This document shows positions 47,220-58,269 of a DNA stretch of 64,000 bases, in pieces (position 1 is the stretch's first letter; every line of letters starts with the position of its first letter). The stretch is from Halichoerus grypus (taxonomy: Eukaryota; Chordata; Mammalia; Carnivora; Phocidae). The stretch spans positions 150,277,793-150,341,792 of the forward strand of contig NC_135717.1 in assembly GCF_964656455.1 (NCBI RefSeq). The letters are read 5' to 3'. A program made the translations under genes and the position numbers. The notes beneath the pieces were generated by a model, which was not told the DNA's origin, did no database searches, and saw nothing but the letters and a program-made list of their open reading frames with translations.

Positions 47220-48820
47220 ATATTTTTTATTTTTAAAGAATAAATAAAAGATGAACATCAACTTTGGGAAATCCACTGGGGGTGGGAGAATGTAGCTCCA
47301 CTTAGTCCTGACTTCAGTTTGTCATTTTATATTATCTCTCAGGGAATGTTACAATCGAAAGAAAGTTACAACAAAAAAAATACGATTATATATAGCAGCA
47401 TTATAATTTCGCTTTTGGTAGTGCTATTAATGGTAAATATCATATGAAGTCTAATAGTGATTTTTGTGAGAACTGGTAAATTAAATTAACACCAGTAAAA
47501 AGCCTTGAATTACTAGAACTAAAAGTGGCATGCTAAAAAATCTAAATCCATTCATAGGAGAGAATACCCACATATTTCATGATAACGGAAGTATCAACCA
47601 TTATAAAAAGTTCAAAGCCACATGAAAACAACAGAAGGTGCTAATATTAATAGTATAAGACAGAACCTTCAATAATGTTATAGTATTATGAATGATACCC
47701 AGGGATTTTACACCCCTACAAAATTACCTACCATTCTTGTGAATATTTTTCTAACATAAAATTTTGATTATAGTTTAATTATAGATGAGAAGCAACACAA
47801 CATCTAAAACTATAAATTATCCCAATCAGGTGTTTTGTTTCCCACCAAATAGGTGTATGTTGACACACATATATATATAAAATTACTAATTAACAGTTCC
47901 TAAGATTGTCATCATATGACTTACATAAACTATTAAACTACTACTAAGAATGATAATTGAGACAGGAATATTAGTATCTCTTCCTTAGGTGCCATTATTA
48001 CCAACCCCTCATTGAAGAGACTATAATCTTTTCTCCTCTCCTTGGAACTTAGGTCAAGCTTATTAAAGGAAATTTTGTTCCTACACAGGCCGTCTTAAAT
48101 AAGACAACAGGGAGAGATGTTCCAATAATACAGTGGGCCCATAACTTTAAACTCAGAACAGAGGACTTGGGTCCTGAAACAATTACTTCTTTGAATTTCA
48201 GGTCCTACATCTGTATTAGGAAAATAAAACATTAGTTCCCAGTGTGGCTATATGTCTAAATGTGATAATGCATGTTAAGAATCTTGCATATGCTTACACG
48301 GTTTTTGAAATATTAAGATCTCTGTTCTGAATAGCTGATGTGTTCCACGTAGGTTGCTTATAGCAGGTATTTAATATTTATTGGAATTTTCACTGTCTTT
48401 AGGCTTAGCACAAGATAGAAACTTCTTTAAGCATTACATCAAAACACATGTTGAAAAGATCCATTGCCTGTATGAAAAAGAATGAGCCTGACTTGAGTGG
48501 ATAATTCTTAGCACTAGCTATTAAGGAATTAATATCAGCCATAAGAAGGAAAGAAACATCACTGACCTGGCATTAGGGGGAGATGATAAAGAACAGAAAG
48601 TTCTAGCTGTAGAGATTTAACTGATTTTCATAGCCCTGCACAATGGTAAGTGCAGCTCAAAGTAATGTATCTGATCAGTTATCCATGGGGAAATGAGACA
48701 GATCAATGAATCATTTTATTAATTATCTTGTGAGGTTTTACATTTATAGTTGCTCCGATTACTTAACAAGTGACTTTTAGACACCACATAATATGTCAAT
48801 GGTCTCATCTGTGCATTTAC
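47220..48820. other. Intergenic, no gene seen
   Basis: AT-rich, with no named repeat or gene. Confidence 0.5.
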
Positions 48821-48834
48821 TGAATGCTTATTCT

Positions 48835-49020
48835 GATAACTAGTAGGTATTAAATATCACTATTCTGAGTGTTTGGTAAGTATTGACCCATTTAGTCTTC
48901 AAAATCTCATTTAATCTCATGAGGTAGATACTACAGAGGAAGAAAATGAGAAGCCAGAATTTCAGTAACATGCCTAAGGTCACACAAGTAGTAAATAATA
49001 GAAGTTTTGGAGCCACGGAC
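48835..49020 (+). mobile_element. MIR SINE
   Basis: 'gacccatttagtcttcaaaa', 'tcatgaggtagatactacag', 'aagaaaatgagaagccagaa' and 'cctaaggtcacacaagtag' give the MIR order clearly. Confidence 0.85.
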
Positions 49021-49084
49021 TGTGATCTTGATCATTAACTTCCCACGAGGGCCCTGTGAGGGCCCAAACCCCTCAACCACAGAA

Positions 49085-49255
49085 TTTCTAGGTCTCTCGT
49101 GTGCATGCATATCACTTAAAGGTCTTGCTACGAAGCAGATTCCAACTCACTAGGTGTGGGTTAGAGGCTGGGCATCGATAGTTCTAACAAGATCTCAGGT
49201 GGTGCCAATACTGTGGGGCCCATGGACTGCACTTTCAATATCAAGGCACCAGACC
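49085..49255 (-). mobile_element. MER5-like hAT DNA transposon
   Basis: 'gcatatcacttaaaggtctt', 'agattccaactcactaggtg' and 'acaagatctcaggtggtgcc' follow MER5 order. Decayed, non-autonomous. Confidence 0.65.
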
Positions 49256-49500
49256 ACTACATTTGCACACTATTTTACCAGGAGCCAAAACTGAATGTCT
49301 AAGGCAAGGTGGTTCATGTTAGTGCTAACAACTAAAATACCTAGATATCTTAGTCCAACAGAATTGCCATGAGATGACACTTCCTGAGCCTCGTTAATGA
49401 ATCTAAAGTAACCTAATGTTCAGAAACAGATATGATTTTGATTATAAGGTGTAGTTTAGCATATAATGATTAACAATGATGTACAGTCTATACTGCACTT

Positions 49501-49698
49501 ATTTTTCTAAAGATTCTATTTATTTATTTGTGTGAGAGAGAGAGAGAGCACAAGCAGGGAGAGTGGCAGGCAGAGGGAGAGGGAGAAGCAGGCTCCCTGC
49601 TGAGCAAGGAGCCTGATGCGGGACTCGATCCCAGGACCCTGGGATCATGACCTGAGCCGAAGGCAGACGCTTAACCAACTGAGTCAGCCAGGCGTCCT
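49501..49698 (-). mobile_element. CanSINE
   Basis: Antisense full-length copy bounded by exact duplications 'tatactgcactt' (49489-49500 and 49699-49710). Body includes 'gagcacaagcagggagagtg' and 'gacctgagccgaaggcagac'. Confidence 0.97.
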
Positions 49699-49710
49699 TA
49701 TACTGCACTT

Positions 49711-51160
49711 TTTAAATATTGGGTTATTTGATCTTCACGGTAGGTCTGAGCGGTAATGGCGTATGACAAGTATATTTGAGGAAACAGACCCAAGGCGAGT
49801 GACGACTGCCATGAGTCTCTTTTGCAGCTGTGACCACACGCAGATGCCCAAATTCTTCTTTTCCGTCAGCTGACCTTGATGTCTGGCTATGTTCCATTAA
49901 CTGATTAAAAGTAAATAGATGCAAAACGATAGTACTGAAACAGGCAATATGCAGCCACATTCTGATTTTGCTTTAAAAACGCAGATAACCAAGGCCGAAG
50001 GAATTTGGAAGCATTAAGAGTAATTTTCTATGGTTATTACACTAATATAAACCTATCTAAATACAAACAATAAAGCTGCATATATAATTTTATTATGCTG
50101 CTAAAATCAAAATTAAAGAAGATGTTTTCTTAGTCCTATTAACTTCCAGGCCCCGAGACCATGTATGAGAAGATATTGGTACTATTTTCTTCCCAGACTC
50201 TCTAGGTTTTGTGTGGCCGGCAAGAAACTGGTTATGTCACCTCTTGTGTTTATTTTAATGGAACTAAATATGTTGGAATTACTTTTTTCATATGCAGATG
50301 CTAAAAGTTTTATGAAACCATACTCAGAATTCAGAGTTGATCTCTAATTGTCAAATGGATTTACTATCCTTAGAAGACTAATATTTTCACAGAAAAAAAA
50401 AAAAAGTCCCTTTGAGTTACTGTGGAGACAAAGTAATGATGATAAATCAAGAAATGCTGTCAGTCACTAGGAAAGGAAAATTACCAAAGTCTCTATATTT
50501 AAAAACACTCGAGAATAGACAGCAAAGATTCTTATCAAGCCTGGGCCTTTTAAACATATTTGTGATTTATAATGTTGTTTTTCCCCTCATTGACAAAGGA
50601 AAGAATACCTCCATTCTTGACAGAAATGGCCACGTGGCACCTCTTTATCACCGTGTTCACTCGTCAAGCTTGAATTGACTTTAAGAATAATGAGCATACT
50701 TCAGAAAATTGTGTTTTCTTCAAGTGTACACTTAACTCTAAAACTAAAGACTGGGTTTATTCTGAGTTCATACTGATACTACTGAATCATCAAGTTGTCC
50801 TGAACACGCTGTGCAGAGGTTCTCCATGGGAGGGCTCCAAGCATGCTAAGCAACAATCCCTACGACCCTGTCATTAGACGATAGTGGCTGGGGAGGCGTC
50901 TGGAAAGTGTTAATGATGGGTCTACTGGGATGACCATCCTCCCCCACCCCCAGCATAATTTATTTCATATTAAAGGGGCCATCACAATATCTGGCTAATA
51001 AAACAAAGAGTTCAGATAGAGAATCATCTATGACTAATCATTTTCTTCCTTCATTAATTTTTGCTGGTGTCTTTCAGAAGATGTGAGTTGCACAGAAATG
51101 AACAGATAAGAGAGCTTTTGCCTACCTCTGTCACTTTCATTGGCTGCTCTTTTGGGACAC
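49711..51160. other. Intergenic, no gene seen
   Basis: Frames at 49724-49960, 50165-50347 and 50412-50678 (78, 60 and 88 codons) have no domain or splice context. A poly-A run lies at 50394-50406. Confidence 0.45.
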
Positions 51161-51174
51161 TTGTATTTCTGTCC

Positions 51175-51490
51175 TCAGTTCCTTAAAGGCACCAAGCTCC
51201 TCCCAGCTCCCAGCCTTTAGACTCACGCATGGTTCCCTATGCCCACAGTTAATATCCCCAGTTTTTCTCTTGGGTTTCCTTGTGATTTATACTTATGATC
51301 ATAGCAATGCTTTTCCTTAGCATTGCTTGCAGTGACTGATTTGTCTACCTCCTCATTTAACGTGTCTTTTCTACTAAACTAGAAGCAACCTGAGAGTAGA
51401 GATTTTGTTTTTGCACCATTGTATCCTTATCACGATTCACATTGTTTGGCCCCTAGTCGTGCAGTAACTATTCGTTGGGAAGTAGAGGGA
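51175..51490 (+). mobile_element. L2 LINE 3' end
   Basis: 'cctcatttaacgtgtctttt', 'ctagaagcaacctgagagta', 'gagattttgtttttgcacc', 'tggcccctagtcgtgcagta' keep L2 3' order. Confidence 0.55.
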
Positions 51491-51499
51491 ACTCCTGAG

Positions 51500-53310
51500 G
51501 AACTGCTCATGCTCATGTCCTTTACAAGGGCTAGTGAAGAAAGCCTTATGCCTGTGGAGGCAATTAATGTGTTAAATATTTTTTAAGGCAAAAGTAGAAT
51601 CTTTTGTAATAATAAACTGAGAATTGTCCAGGTGTGATTATGAAGAAATGAAATCCTAAATGAAATCCTAAATCCTTAATGAGAACATACTTATGACTTA
51701 GTGAATATTTGTCTTGGATAAAGTATTTATGAGCTATGATTTGCAAGGATTCGTGCACCAGTCTCAGGAGCAGGACTCTTGGCTTCCCCCTACATATATA
51801 CTTTAGAATAGTAATAGTACTATGGGTAGCTAGTTTTAAACCACTTTTATAGGTCACTCAGAAATTGCATCTTGTAGAAAGTCATGATCTTTCAGAGTAC
51901 TCTTAAATGTTTGGTTATCCACTGCTGTAGTTTGGAGTGTTCAGCATCATTTTAACATTCCTACAGTGTGTTAGCTGTTACCTCTGTTCATCCTGTTGAC
52001 CACGGAAGTATTGCTGAATAGATTTCTGATATTTCAATAATAATAAGTGAAAAACAGAGTACTTTCATTTAACACTTTAATTTTTATTTATTTTTTACTT
52101 TCCAAGAGCTTAAGCTTATCACCCCAAAAGCTGCAGTACACTGGGATATAGGAGTAAAAAGCAACATCCAGGTAAGGTGTCACCATACAGTCTTCTCTTC
52201 ACCAAGTAAATACTAAATTGCGGCTCAAACTATACTTAGAAGTACAGTTGGTCAAAAAATGTAATTTTTGAGAAAGTAGGTTCAAATTCTTCATCTAGGG
52301 ATAGCCTGGAAATATGCTATGGATGGAACCTTTTATCAAGTTATGAGAATTAAGTGCCCAGGAGGAAATGTATTATTACTTCCTAAAAATGTCTGAATGA
52401 AAGCTATTGCTTTGAGTAATGCATTCTCCGCAGCTAATTGTTTAGATATTAGAAACTAGCTCTAGTAACAGACTTGTACTTACACATCTTTGTTTTACTC
52501 TCCTTTCTAAGGAAGACAAACTGGGAAAGAAATAAGATATTCCACCCCCCGAAGGCCAATAATCCTTAAAAAAAAATCCATTCTGCAAAAACTATTGTTA
52601 TGGTTCCTGTGAACTTATGACAAGGAATATATCCAGGGACATGGCTTCAAAACATGGCTTCAAAATCTAAGCTATGTTCCACTGTTTGCAGTTACCTTGG
52701 ATTTTAACTAGATGTACAAGTTGACTTCTGACCATGGGGAATCCTCTCATGCATGGATTTATGGGTTGTTGAGGCCATGGCAGATAACCAGTTCCACAGA
52801 AGCAACTTCATGTTCTTCTGAGGAAGATCCATAGCACTGTGGAACAAGGAATATAAATGAGCGATGCCACAAGAGACTGCGAATGGGGTTATCAAAATAC
52901 AACCCTCAAAAATGAACTGTGAAGGTGGAGAATCTACAAGGAAAAATATTTTTCAATGGTTTCACTATTACGTTAAGAGCACTGATACACATTCACTAGC
53001 CATGGCCTGTGCTTCTTAAGCATGTAACAGTCAAAATATCTGTGGATTCCAAGCTCATTAAGTAGACAGATGAATAAATTTGTTACCAAAAAAATAAATA
53101 AATAAATAAATTCAGCATTGCCAGAATTAAAAAAAGAAAAAAAAAACCTCAAGTGTCTAGAGGGGAAAACACCAAATGAAACTCTTCAAACTGCAGTAAT
53201 AAAATATTTGGCCTTTAATCATTTCCAATTAAATTATATTTGAAAGCTCCCCCTCCCCCACCCGTAGTCATGAAGAAACACACCAATTTTTAAACATTTT
53301 ATAATGGCCA
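51500..53310. other. Intergenic, no gene seen
   Basis: Left flank of CCER1. AT-rich, with an (AAAT)n tract at 53090-53111 and an A-rich run at 53130-53146. The 97-codon minus frame at 51564-51857 is unsupported. Confidence 0.45.
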
Positions 53311-53333
53311 AAGAAGGGGTTTACATAGGTATG

Positions 53334-53339
53334 TTTATT
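53334..53339 (-). terminator. CCER1: CCER1 poly-A signal
   Basis: On the minus strand this is a canonical AATAAA, about 100 nt beyond the CCER1 stop codon, which would give a short 3' UTR. Cleavage is expected 10-30 nt further left. Confidence 0.6.
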
Positions 53340-53439
53340 AATGGAACTCACTTTTTAATTGGTTTTTTTTTTTAGTAAGTTGCTAATCTATTTTAGCCTC
53401 AAATCAGTTCCATCCCATTCTCAATCCCTTTCCTGAGGT

Positions 53440-54663
53440 CTAACAGTTAATGTCCTCTACCATGAGGAGAGCTTCCTGTGGCACTTTGGGAATTATCTGT
53501 TTGGGGCTTAAATAAGTACAGTTGATAAAGTTCTCTCTCTCCTCCTCAGCCCCCACTAAGAATGATAAAGGCATTTCCAGAGGTAAATGATTCTCTTCCT
53601 CTCTCTGCTCCTCTTCCTCCGCCCCCTCCTCTTCCTCTTCTGTATCCTCCTCTTCCCCTCCGTCCTCCTCCCCCTCCTCCACACAGTCAGCCTCTTCAAC
53701 CTCCTCTTCATCTTCGGCCTCTGCCTCCTCATCCTCCTCCTCGCTCTCCTCCTCCTCCTTCCCGTCACACTCCTCGTCACACTCCTCCTCGTCACACTCC
53801 TCCTCCTCCTTCTTCTCGTCGTCGTCGTCCTCCTCCTCCCCGAGCTGTGCGGCTGGAGACTGGTCTTCCTCGTCGGGGTCGGGACCGAAGACCCAAGAGG
53901 GATTCTGCACGAAGCTGTACAGAGTTTCCGGCGGCTCCGCGTCTTCCGCGCCGCCGCTGGGGGGCGCGTCGTCCCCGGGGCAGCCCTCGGGGGAGGCCGC
54001 GCCGCGCGCCTGGGCCTGCTGCGCCCGCAGCGCCTCCTGCTGGCGCTCCAGCTTCTCTTGCTGCCGCATGTCCTCGTAGATCTGGTTCATGATGAACTGG
54101 GTGGTGTTCCGCGGCGCCCGCATGCCGGGGGCCCGCCACCCGTACAGGTTGACTGGCCGTAGCAGCGTGCTCAGATCCACGGGCGGGCTCCTCGGGAAGG
54201 AGCGGCGAGGGTGGCGGCGCAGGCCGCGGCCCCTGCGGCCCCAGCGCTTCTTCCTGCAGGGGGGCCTCGCCCAGCCGGGGTTCCAGGGCCCGCGCCAGCA
54301 GGAGCAGCAGCAGAGGCAGAGCGGGTGCAGACCAAACACCCGGATCACTTGCACTCGGCCAGGAGGCTTCCAGAATCCCGCTGGAGGTGGGCGCCAGGGC
54401 CCTCCCCAGCGCCCCCAGTTAGAGCACACGGCCCAATAGGGCCGTCGGGGTGGTTGGAACCAAGGGCCCGGACCGTGCTGTTGCTTCGGCTGTTTCCTGG
54501 GGGGCTCGTACTCAGACTTGGGACCATAGCGGTGGCGCCGCTTGTATATCGGAGCGCCCCTGCGCCTTCGGTGGCAGGTAGACCAGGTACGTAACGGGGC
54601 GGAGGACGCCCAGCCGCCGCCCAGGTTGAGAGGGTCCTCCCTTTTGTCGAGGGTCTGGGTCAT
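53440..54663 (-). CDS. CCER1: Coiled-coil glutamate-rich protein 1
   Basis: This intact single-exon frame encodes 407 residues, about the length of human CCER1 (formerly C12orf12). Residues 1-180 are Arg/Pro/Trp-rich with a compact cysteine group at 116-122 (CxCCCxC). Residues 187-220 (FIMNQIYEDMRQQEKLERQQ onward) form a predicted coiled coil. Residues about 275-357 are almost pure Glu/Asp, and the last 50 (HLPLEMPL..IIPKVPQEALL) are the conserved tail. The family is testis-specific; published work describes CCER1 as a nuclear condensate-forming factor in spermatids acting in the histone-to-protamine exchange. The mix of a basic N-half and acidic C-half fits that chromatin role. The start MTQTLDKREDPLNLGG matches the known mammalian start. 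The acidic tract is coded by repetitive GAG/GAA/GAT and is likely length-variable. No breaks are seen. Confidence 0.97.
   Translation of the reverse strand: MTQTLDKREDPLNLGGGWASSAPLRTWSTCHRRRRGAPIYKRRHRYGPKSEYEPPRKQPKQQHGPGPWFQPPRRPYWAVCSNWGRWGGPWRPPPAGFWKPPGRVQVIRVFGLHPLCLCCCSCWRGPWNPGWARPPCRKKRWGRRGRGLRRHPRRSFPRSPPVDLSTLLRPVNLYGWRAPGMRAPRNTTQFIMNQIYEDMRQQEKLERQQEALRAQQAQARGAASPEGCPGDDAPPSGGAEDAEPPETLYSFVQNPSWVFGPDPDEEDQSPAAQLGEEEDDDDEKKEEEECDEEECDEECDGKEEEESEEEDEEAEAEDEEEVEEADCVEEGEEDGGEEEDTEEEEEGAEEEEQREEENHLPLEMPLSFLVGAEEERENFINCTYLSPKQIIPKVPQEALLMVEDINC
53590..53840 (-). repeat. CCER1: Purine-rich GAG/GAA repeat coding the acidic tract
   Basis: About 250 bp of strand-asymmetric (purine on the minus strand) cryptic repeat coding residues about 275-357. 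It includes a small minisatellite at about 53763-53812 in which a unit containing 'tcacactcctc' occurs three times, giving the three CDEE/CDG-type motifs. Prone to replication slippage. Confidence 0.85.
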
Positions 54664-54806
54664 CGTTCAGGGAGCTCCCAGAGGTCTAAATGGAAGCGTC
54701 CTAGAAGCTGTCGTCGGTTGGCCAGATCCGAAGCTCTGCAGAGCCTCGTCAGTCTGCGCAGCCCCACGTGCCTGCTGCCGGGATGGCGCCTTTCTCTCCA
54801 GGAGGA

Positions 54807-54837
54807 GCCCTCTTCTCCCTCTTCTCCCTCTTCTCCG
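54807..54837. repeat. (CTTCTCCCT)3 homopyrimidine repeat
   Basis: Three 9-bp units in the CCER1 upstream region, purine on the sense (minus) strand. Confidence 0.85.
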
Positions 54838-55044
54838 CTTGCTCGATCGCTCTTCCTTCGTAATCTCTTGTCCTTCGCACCCAAGTTGTCTCGCCCAGGT
54901 GGGCTGGGCGGGACTGGGGCTGGGTAAGGATGGTGGGGGAGGAAGGTGTTGGTGGGCGACGCACGGTGCGACCCGCTCCCGGGTCCCACACACACCCGCC
55001 TCGGCGGAGGCGCGGGCTGGGAACCGGGGAGGCAGGGGTTGCGC

Positions 55045-55050
55045 GTTACC
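55045..55050 (-). other. CCER1: Candidate splice donor of a CCER1 5' noncoding exon
   Basis: On the minus strand 'agcaag|gtaacg' is a good donor, about 50 nt downstream of the expected start site. Possible acceptors lie just before the ATG ('cttccatttag', near 54690). Whether the intron is used cannot be told from sequence. Confidence 0.35.
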
Positions 55051-55124
55051 TTGCTGCTCCCTCCCAACCCAGGTGCTTCACCGTCGCCGTCCTGGCGGGA
55101 CTGAGGTGGCGCGGGCAGCGGCAG

Positions 55125-55194
55125 CCTTTAAATACCGGCCGGAGCCCCCGCGTGCCCACCGCGTCCTTGGTTGCCCAGGGCGATAGCCAATTGG
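55125..55194 (-). promoter_or_regulatory. CCER1: CCER1 core promoter elements
   Basis: On the minus strand a CCAATTGG box (55187-55194) precedes a TATA-like 'ggtatttaaagg' (55125-55136). A start site would be expected near 55095-55105. The spacing and the CpG-rich context fit a minus-strand promoter for CCER1. Confidence 0.5.
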
Positions 55195-55575
55195 GGCCGA
55201 GGTCGTTCTCCCTGTGCGAGGAGGGGGTTCCGGGTGGAACGAGGTGCCCCGTGAATGTTCGCAGGGGGCTTGTGACGCAGTTTTTGAAAGAGGGAAAGCG
55301 GACCCTAGGCTGGGGTTGTGCTTCCCAACTCAGACAACGTTTGGGGCAGTTAATTTGAAACCTTTGTACCACCTGGAGGTGCGGGGATAAAGATGATGGA
55401 CCTTTAGCTGAACCCCTTGGAAGGGGGGGAGAACTTGTATATTGGAAAACGTATATCCTACACCTTTGGAGGTCGAGGGGATAGAGGAAGAGGCCCTAGA
55501 GTCAGAAAACTGGGTTCCACTCCTTACCTTATGGCCTGTGCACACTCTTCAAACTCCTGGGGGTTGTAGTACATC
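55195..55575. other. CCER1 upstream flank
   Basis: GC content falls to background. The 21 bases at 55453-55473 are found again at 60484-60504 (see findings). No gene. Confidence 0.5.
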
Positions 55576-55577
55576 AT

Positions 55578-55830
55578 ACGTGAAACACGACCACGAACAT
55601 TTATTGCGTGTCCTTGCAGCAAGCATGGGCTCATGGCACGTAATCCTAACACCTATAGGCTCTGTGAGGTAGGCATTGTTACCACGCCTCACAGATGAGG
55701 AAATTGAGAGGTTAATATACCCAAGGTCGTGGGGACAAGGAACTTTGGGACTAGTATTTAAACCTAAGCCTCTTTGGCCCCCGAACCAAATTCTTCACCA
55801 CGTGGCTGCACTATACTGCCCATCTACCTT
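55578..55830 (+). mobile_element. MIR SINE
   Basis: 'aacatttattgcgtgtcctt', 'taatcctaacacctataggc', 'ctgtgaggtaggcattgtta', 'cagatgaggaaattgagagg' and 'acccaaggtcgtggggac' give a clear, near-full MIR. Confidence 0.9.
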
Positions 55831-55834
55831 AAGT

Positions 55835-56140
55835 AGGACTCTTGTGATGAGTACACGAAATCCTTTGGGAAAACACTTTGCTAACTGTAACATAGCGTGC
55901 AAATGTCCACTGATTAAATAAGTAGTACCAGGATGTATACAGTGGGCTTATTCTTGAGAATACAAATATGCCAATTATGTCTTTTGGTGGGTCGCTTTGT
56001 CTATCAGACAACACATACACTGGGAGTCTTTATAACATTACAGTTAAGAATATGGGCTTTGATTTAAATTAGCATGAACCTCCTCTGAGTGATACTGTAA
56101 TGCTGGATATATGTCATTAGGCATTCATCCAAATCCGTAA
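55835..56140. other. Intergenic, no gene seen
   Basis: No named repeat or gene. Confidence 0.45.
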
Positions 56141-56149
56141 AATGTACAA

Positions 56150-56375
56150 CATCAAGCCTGAATCCCAATGTGAGCTGTAGACTTTGGGTGATGATGATAT
56201 GTCAATGTAGGTTCATCTGTTGAAAGGAAAGTACCATTCTGGGGGGGCGGATGTTGGTAATGGGGGAAGCTCTGCGTGAGTGGGGAGAAGGACTACATGG
56301 AAAATCTCTCTATATGGGAAACCTACTCCATTTTAGTGTAAATCTAAAACTGCTCAAAAAAAATTGAAATCTGTT
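56150..56375 (+). mobile_element. Old L1M 3' end
   Basis: 'tgtcaatgtaggttcatctg', 'agtaccattctggggggg', 'tctctatatgggaaacctac', 'aaatctaaaactgctcaaaa' match an ancient L1 3' terminus. Confidence 0.75.
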
Positions 56376-56379
56376 AATG

Positions 56380-57610
56380 AAAATGTGCTTCAACTTCAAT
56401 TCAGCAATGATGAACCTCTGTAAATCTCAGGTTCCTAACCCACATCAAGAGTACAGTTACAATGCCTATTCCATAGAGTTACGTTAAAGGTTAAGTAAGG
56501 TACTTCATTAAAGCAGCCAGTGCGGGTACCCCACGAGCGCACAGTAGGTGTTAGCTATCATCATTGTCATACTTAAATACTTCAGGACTTTAAAAGAAGT
56601 TGGTACAGTGTATGTAAAGGTAACCAACCCTGTGCGTGATGCCAAAATCAGCATCCCTGCCCTTGTCCCCTTTTCTTGTCCCACTTATTAGAAACATCAA
56701 GGACGAGCTACCAGGCTCGATCCTAGAGAAAACCATCCCAGAGTATATCCTTTTATTGCTTTCCTGTGGTGAGTGGAATTGTGGAAAATGGAACATTGCC
56801 CACTGGGAAGCCGAGTCTATGCAGGCCTCCTGTACATGACAGAGAAGTAAATGTGGGAAAGCCCCGAAGCCTGCAAAGGTCATTTATGCCTTCCTGGTTG
56901 AAAATTGAGAACAGGGTGGGGGATCTTGGATCAGGACTCCAACCGTTGCCATGGGACCTGTAGACTCCACAGGCTTCATTCAATTTTGTTTGCTCTGTGG
57001 TTTGCTGGAGACAAGCCTGCTTAACTCAAAGTGCAGAACACTGACACTTTTAGCCCCCAGTGTCCCTTTCTGGATGTAGAATCACACATTTGGCGGTTAC
57101 TCTCCCCTTACTCTGCTTAATTCAAATTGGAATGCTGATACTGCAGATTTATTTTTCTGAGGACATATGTGTTATACATACTGGGTTTTAATTGGGAACG
57201 TTAGAAATTGACCATGTTGCTGTAGTGGAATTCTCATCAATTTCTTCTTTGTTTTAAAGGGATTAACTCACAGATAATTAAAGACATTGTTTTGTACAAT
57301 TTTTTTCCATGGTGACATACATTTCATATTAATTCTCCTTATTAAAGAACGTTAACAAGGTATTGTTCTTGCTCCATCCTTACTCTTCTTAAGAGAAGCA
57401 GAAAATTATGATTTATGATTTTTAGTTTTTTTTTTTTTCCGGTAGATTGACATTGTAATTCAAATTGGTCATGTACTGGCAAATCACCCAAGAAAATTAC
57501 CACCATAGCATGTTAAACATAACTTTCAGAAATGCAATTAAGGAATTTTTAAAGACCTCTTTTAATTGGCCCATATTCTTTAAACACTGCAAAATGAAGT
57601 GTTTTAGTAT
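56380..57610. other. Intergenic, no gene seen
   Basis: Overlapping frames of 65-97 codons at 56590-56983 on both strands have no domain. No named repeat. Confidence 0.45.
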
Positions 57611-57615
57611 GTAGT

Positions 57616-58036
57616 ATTAGTTTTCTACTGCTGTGTAACAAATTCTCGCAAACTTACTTAAAATAACATGCATTTATTAGAGTTTTCAGGTGTTAGGGGG
57701 TCCAGGAATAGCTTAGTCAGGTCTTCTGCTCAGGGTCTCACCAGGCTAAGGTCAAGGCACCTGGCTGGCTTGGGTTCTCATCTGGGGTGCTCCATTTGGG
57801 AAAATGTTATGGGCTGAATTTATTTCCTTGTGGCTATATAAGTGAGGGCCCTGCCTTTTAGCTGTCTGTTGGCTGGGGGAATGCCTTTAGATTTGGAGGC
57901 CACCCACAGGTCCTGGGGGTCAACAGCCATTCTTAGAGACTGTTCTCACTTCCTTGCCATGGGCTTTCTCAGTAGGGCTGCTCATTCCATCAAGTCAGCA
58001 AAGCAGATCTCCTTAGTGCTTCGTAGCACAATGAAA

Positions 58037-58078
<42 letters not shown>

Positions 58079-58262
58079 GCGTATGTATCATAGTATGGGC
58101 TTGACATGGACATTTGTGACATCCACCATCTTTGTCCTATTCTACTGGTTAGAAGCAAGACCCAGGTCTTAGCAGCATTCAAGGGGAGAAGGTTACACAA
58201 AGACATGAATACCAAGAAGTAGGAAGTTCACTGGGGGATTACCTTAGAGTCTGTTCACCACA
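57616..58262 (-). mobile_element. MLT1-like LTR (ERVL-MaLR)
   Basis: Antisense: 'attagttttctactgctgtg', 'taacaaattctcgcaaactt', 'tcttctgctcagggtctcac', 'gctgaatttatttccttgtg', then after a (CA)n tract 'tattctactggttagaagca' and 'aaggggagaaggttacac'. Same subtype as 15695-16325. Confidence 0.8.
58039..58074. repeat. (AC)18 microsatellite
   Basis: Eighteen uninterrupted AC units inside the MLT1-like LTR; likely polymorphic. Confidence 0.98.
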
Positions 58263-58269
58263 CAGACCA

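Larger units (their letters stand above)
53880..55330. promoter_or_regulatory. CCER1: CpG-rich island over CCER1 5' half and promoter
   Basis: The only GC-rich, CpG-dense part of the window, in sharp contrast to AT-rich surroundings. It covers the N-terminal coding half and the upstream 650 bp. The high GC also creates long open frames on the other strand (such as 53562-54162 and 54089-55186 plus), which are artefacts. Confidence 0.8.

Noticed and set aside
53562..54162. Long plus-strand open frames (176 and 191 codons) opposite CCER1
   Set aside because: They are antisense shadows of a GC-rich and purine-biased coding region, giving low-complexity Pro/Leu peptides with no domain.
55150..55190. 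RFX X-box-like half site ('ggttgccc') near the CCER1 promoter
   Set aside because: Only one half matches the palindromic X-box; a single half site is expected by chance.
54089..55372. Several 100-214-codon frames in the CCER1 promoter on both strands
   Set aside because: CpG-dense sequence is poor in stop codons; no domain, no conserved start, Ala/Arg/Pro-biased composition.
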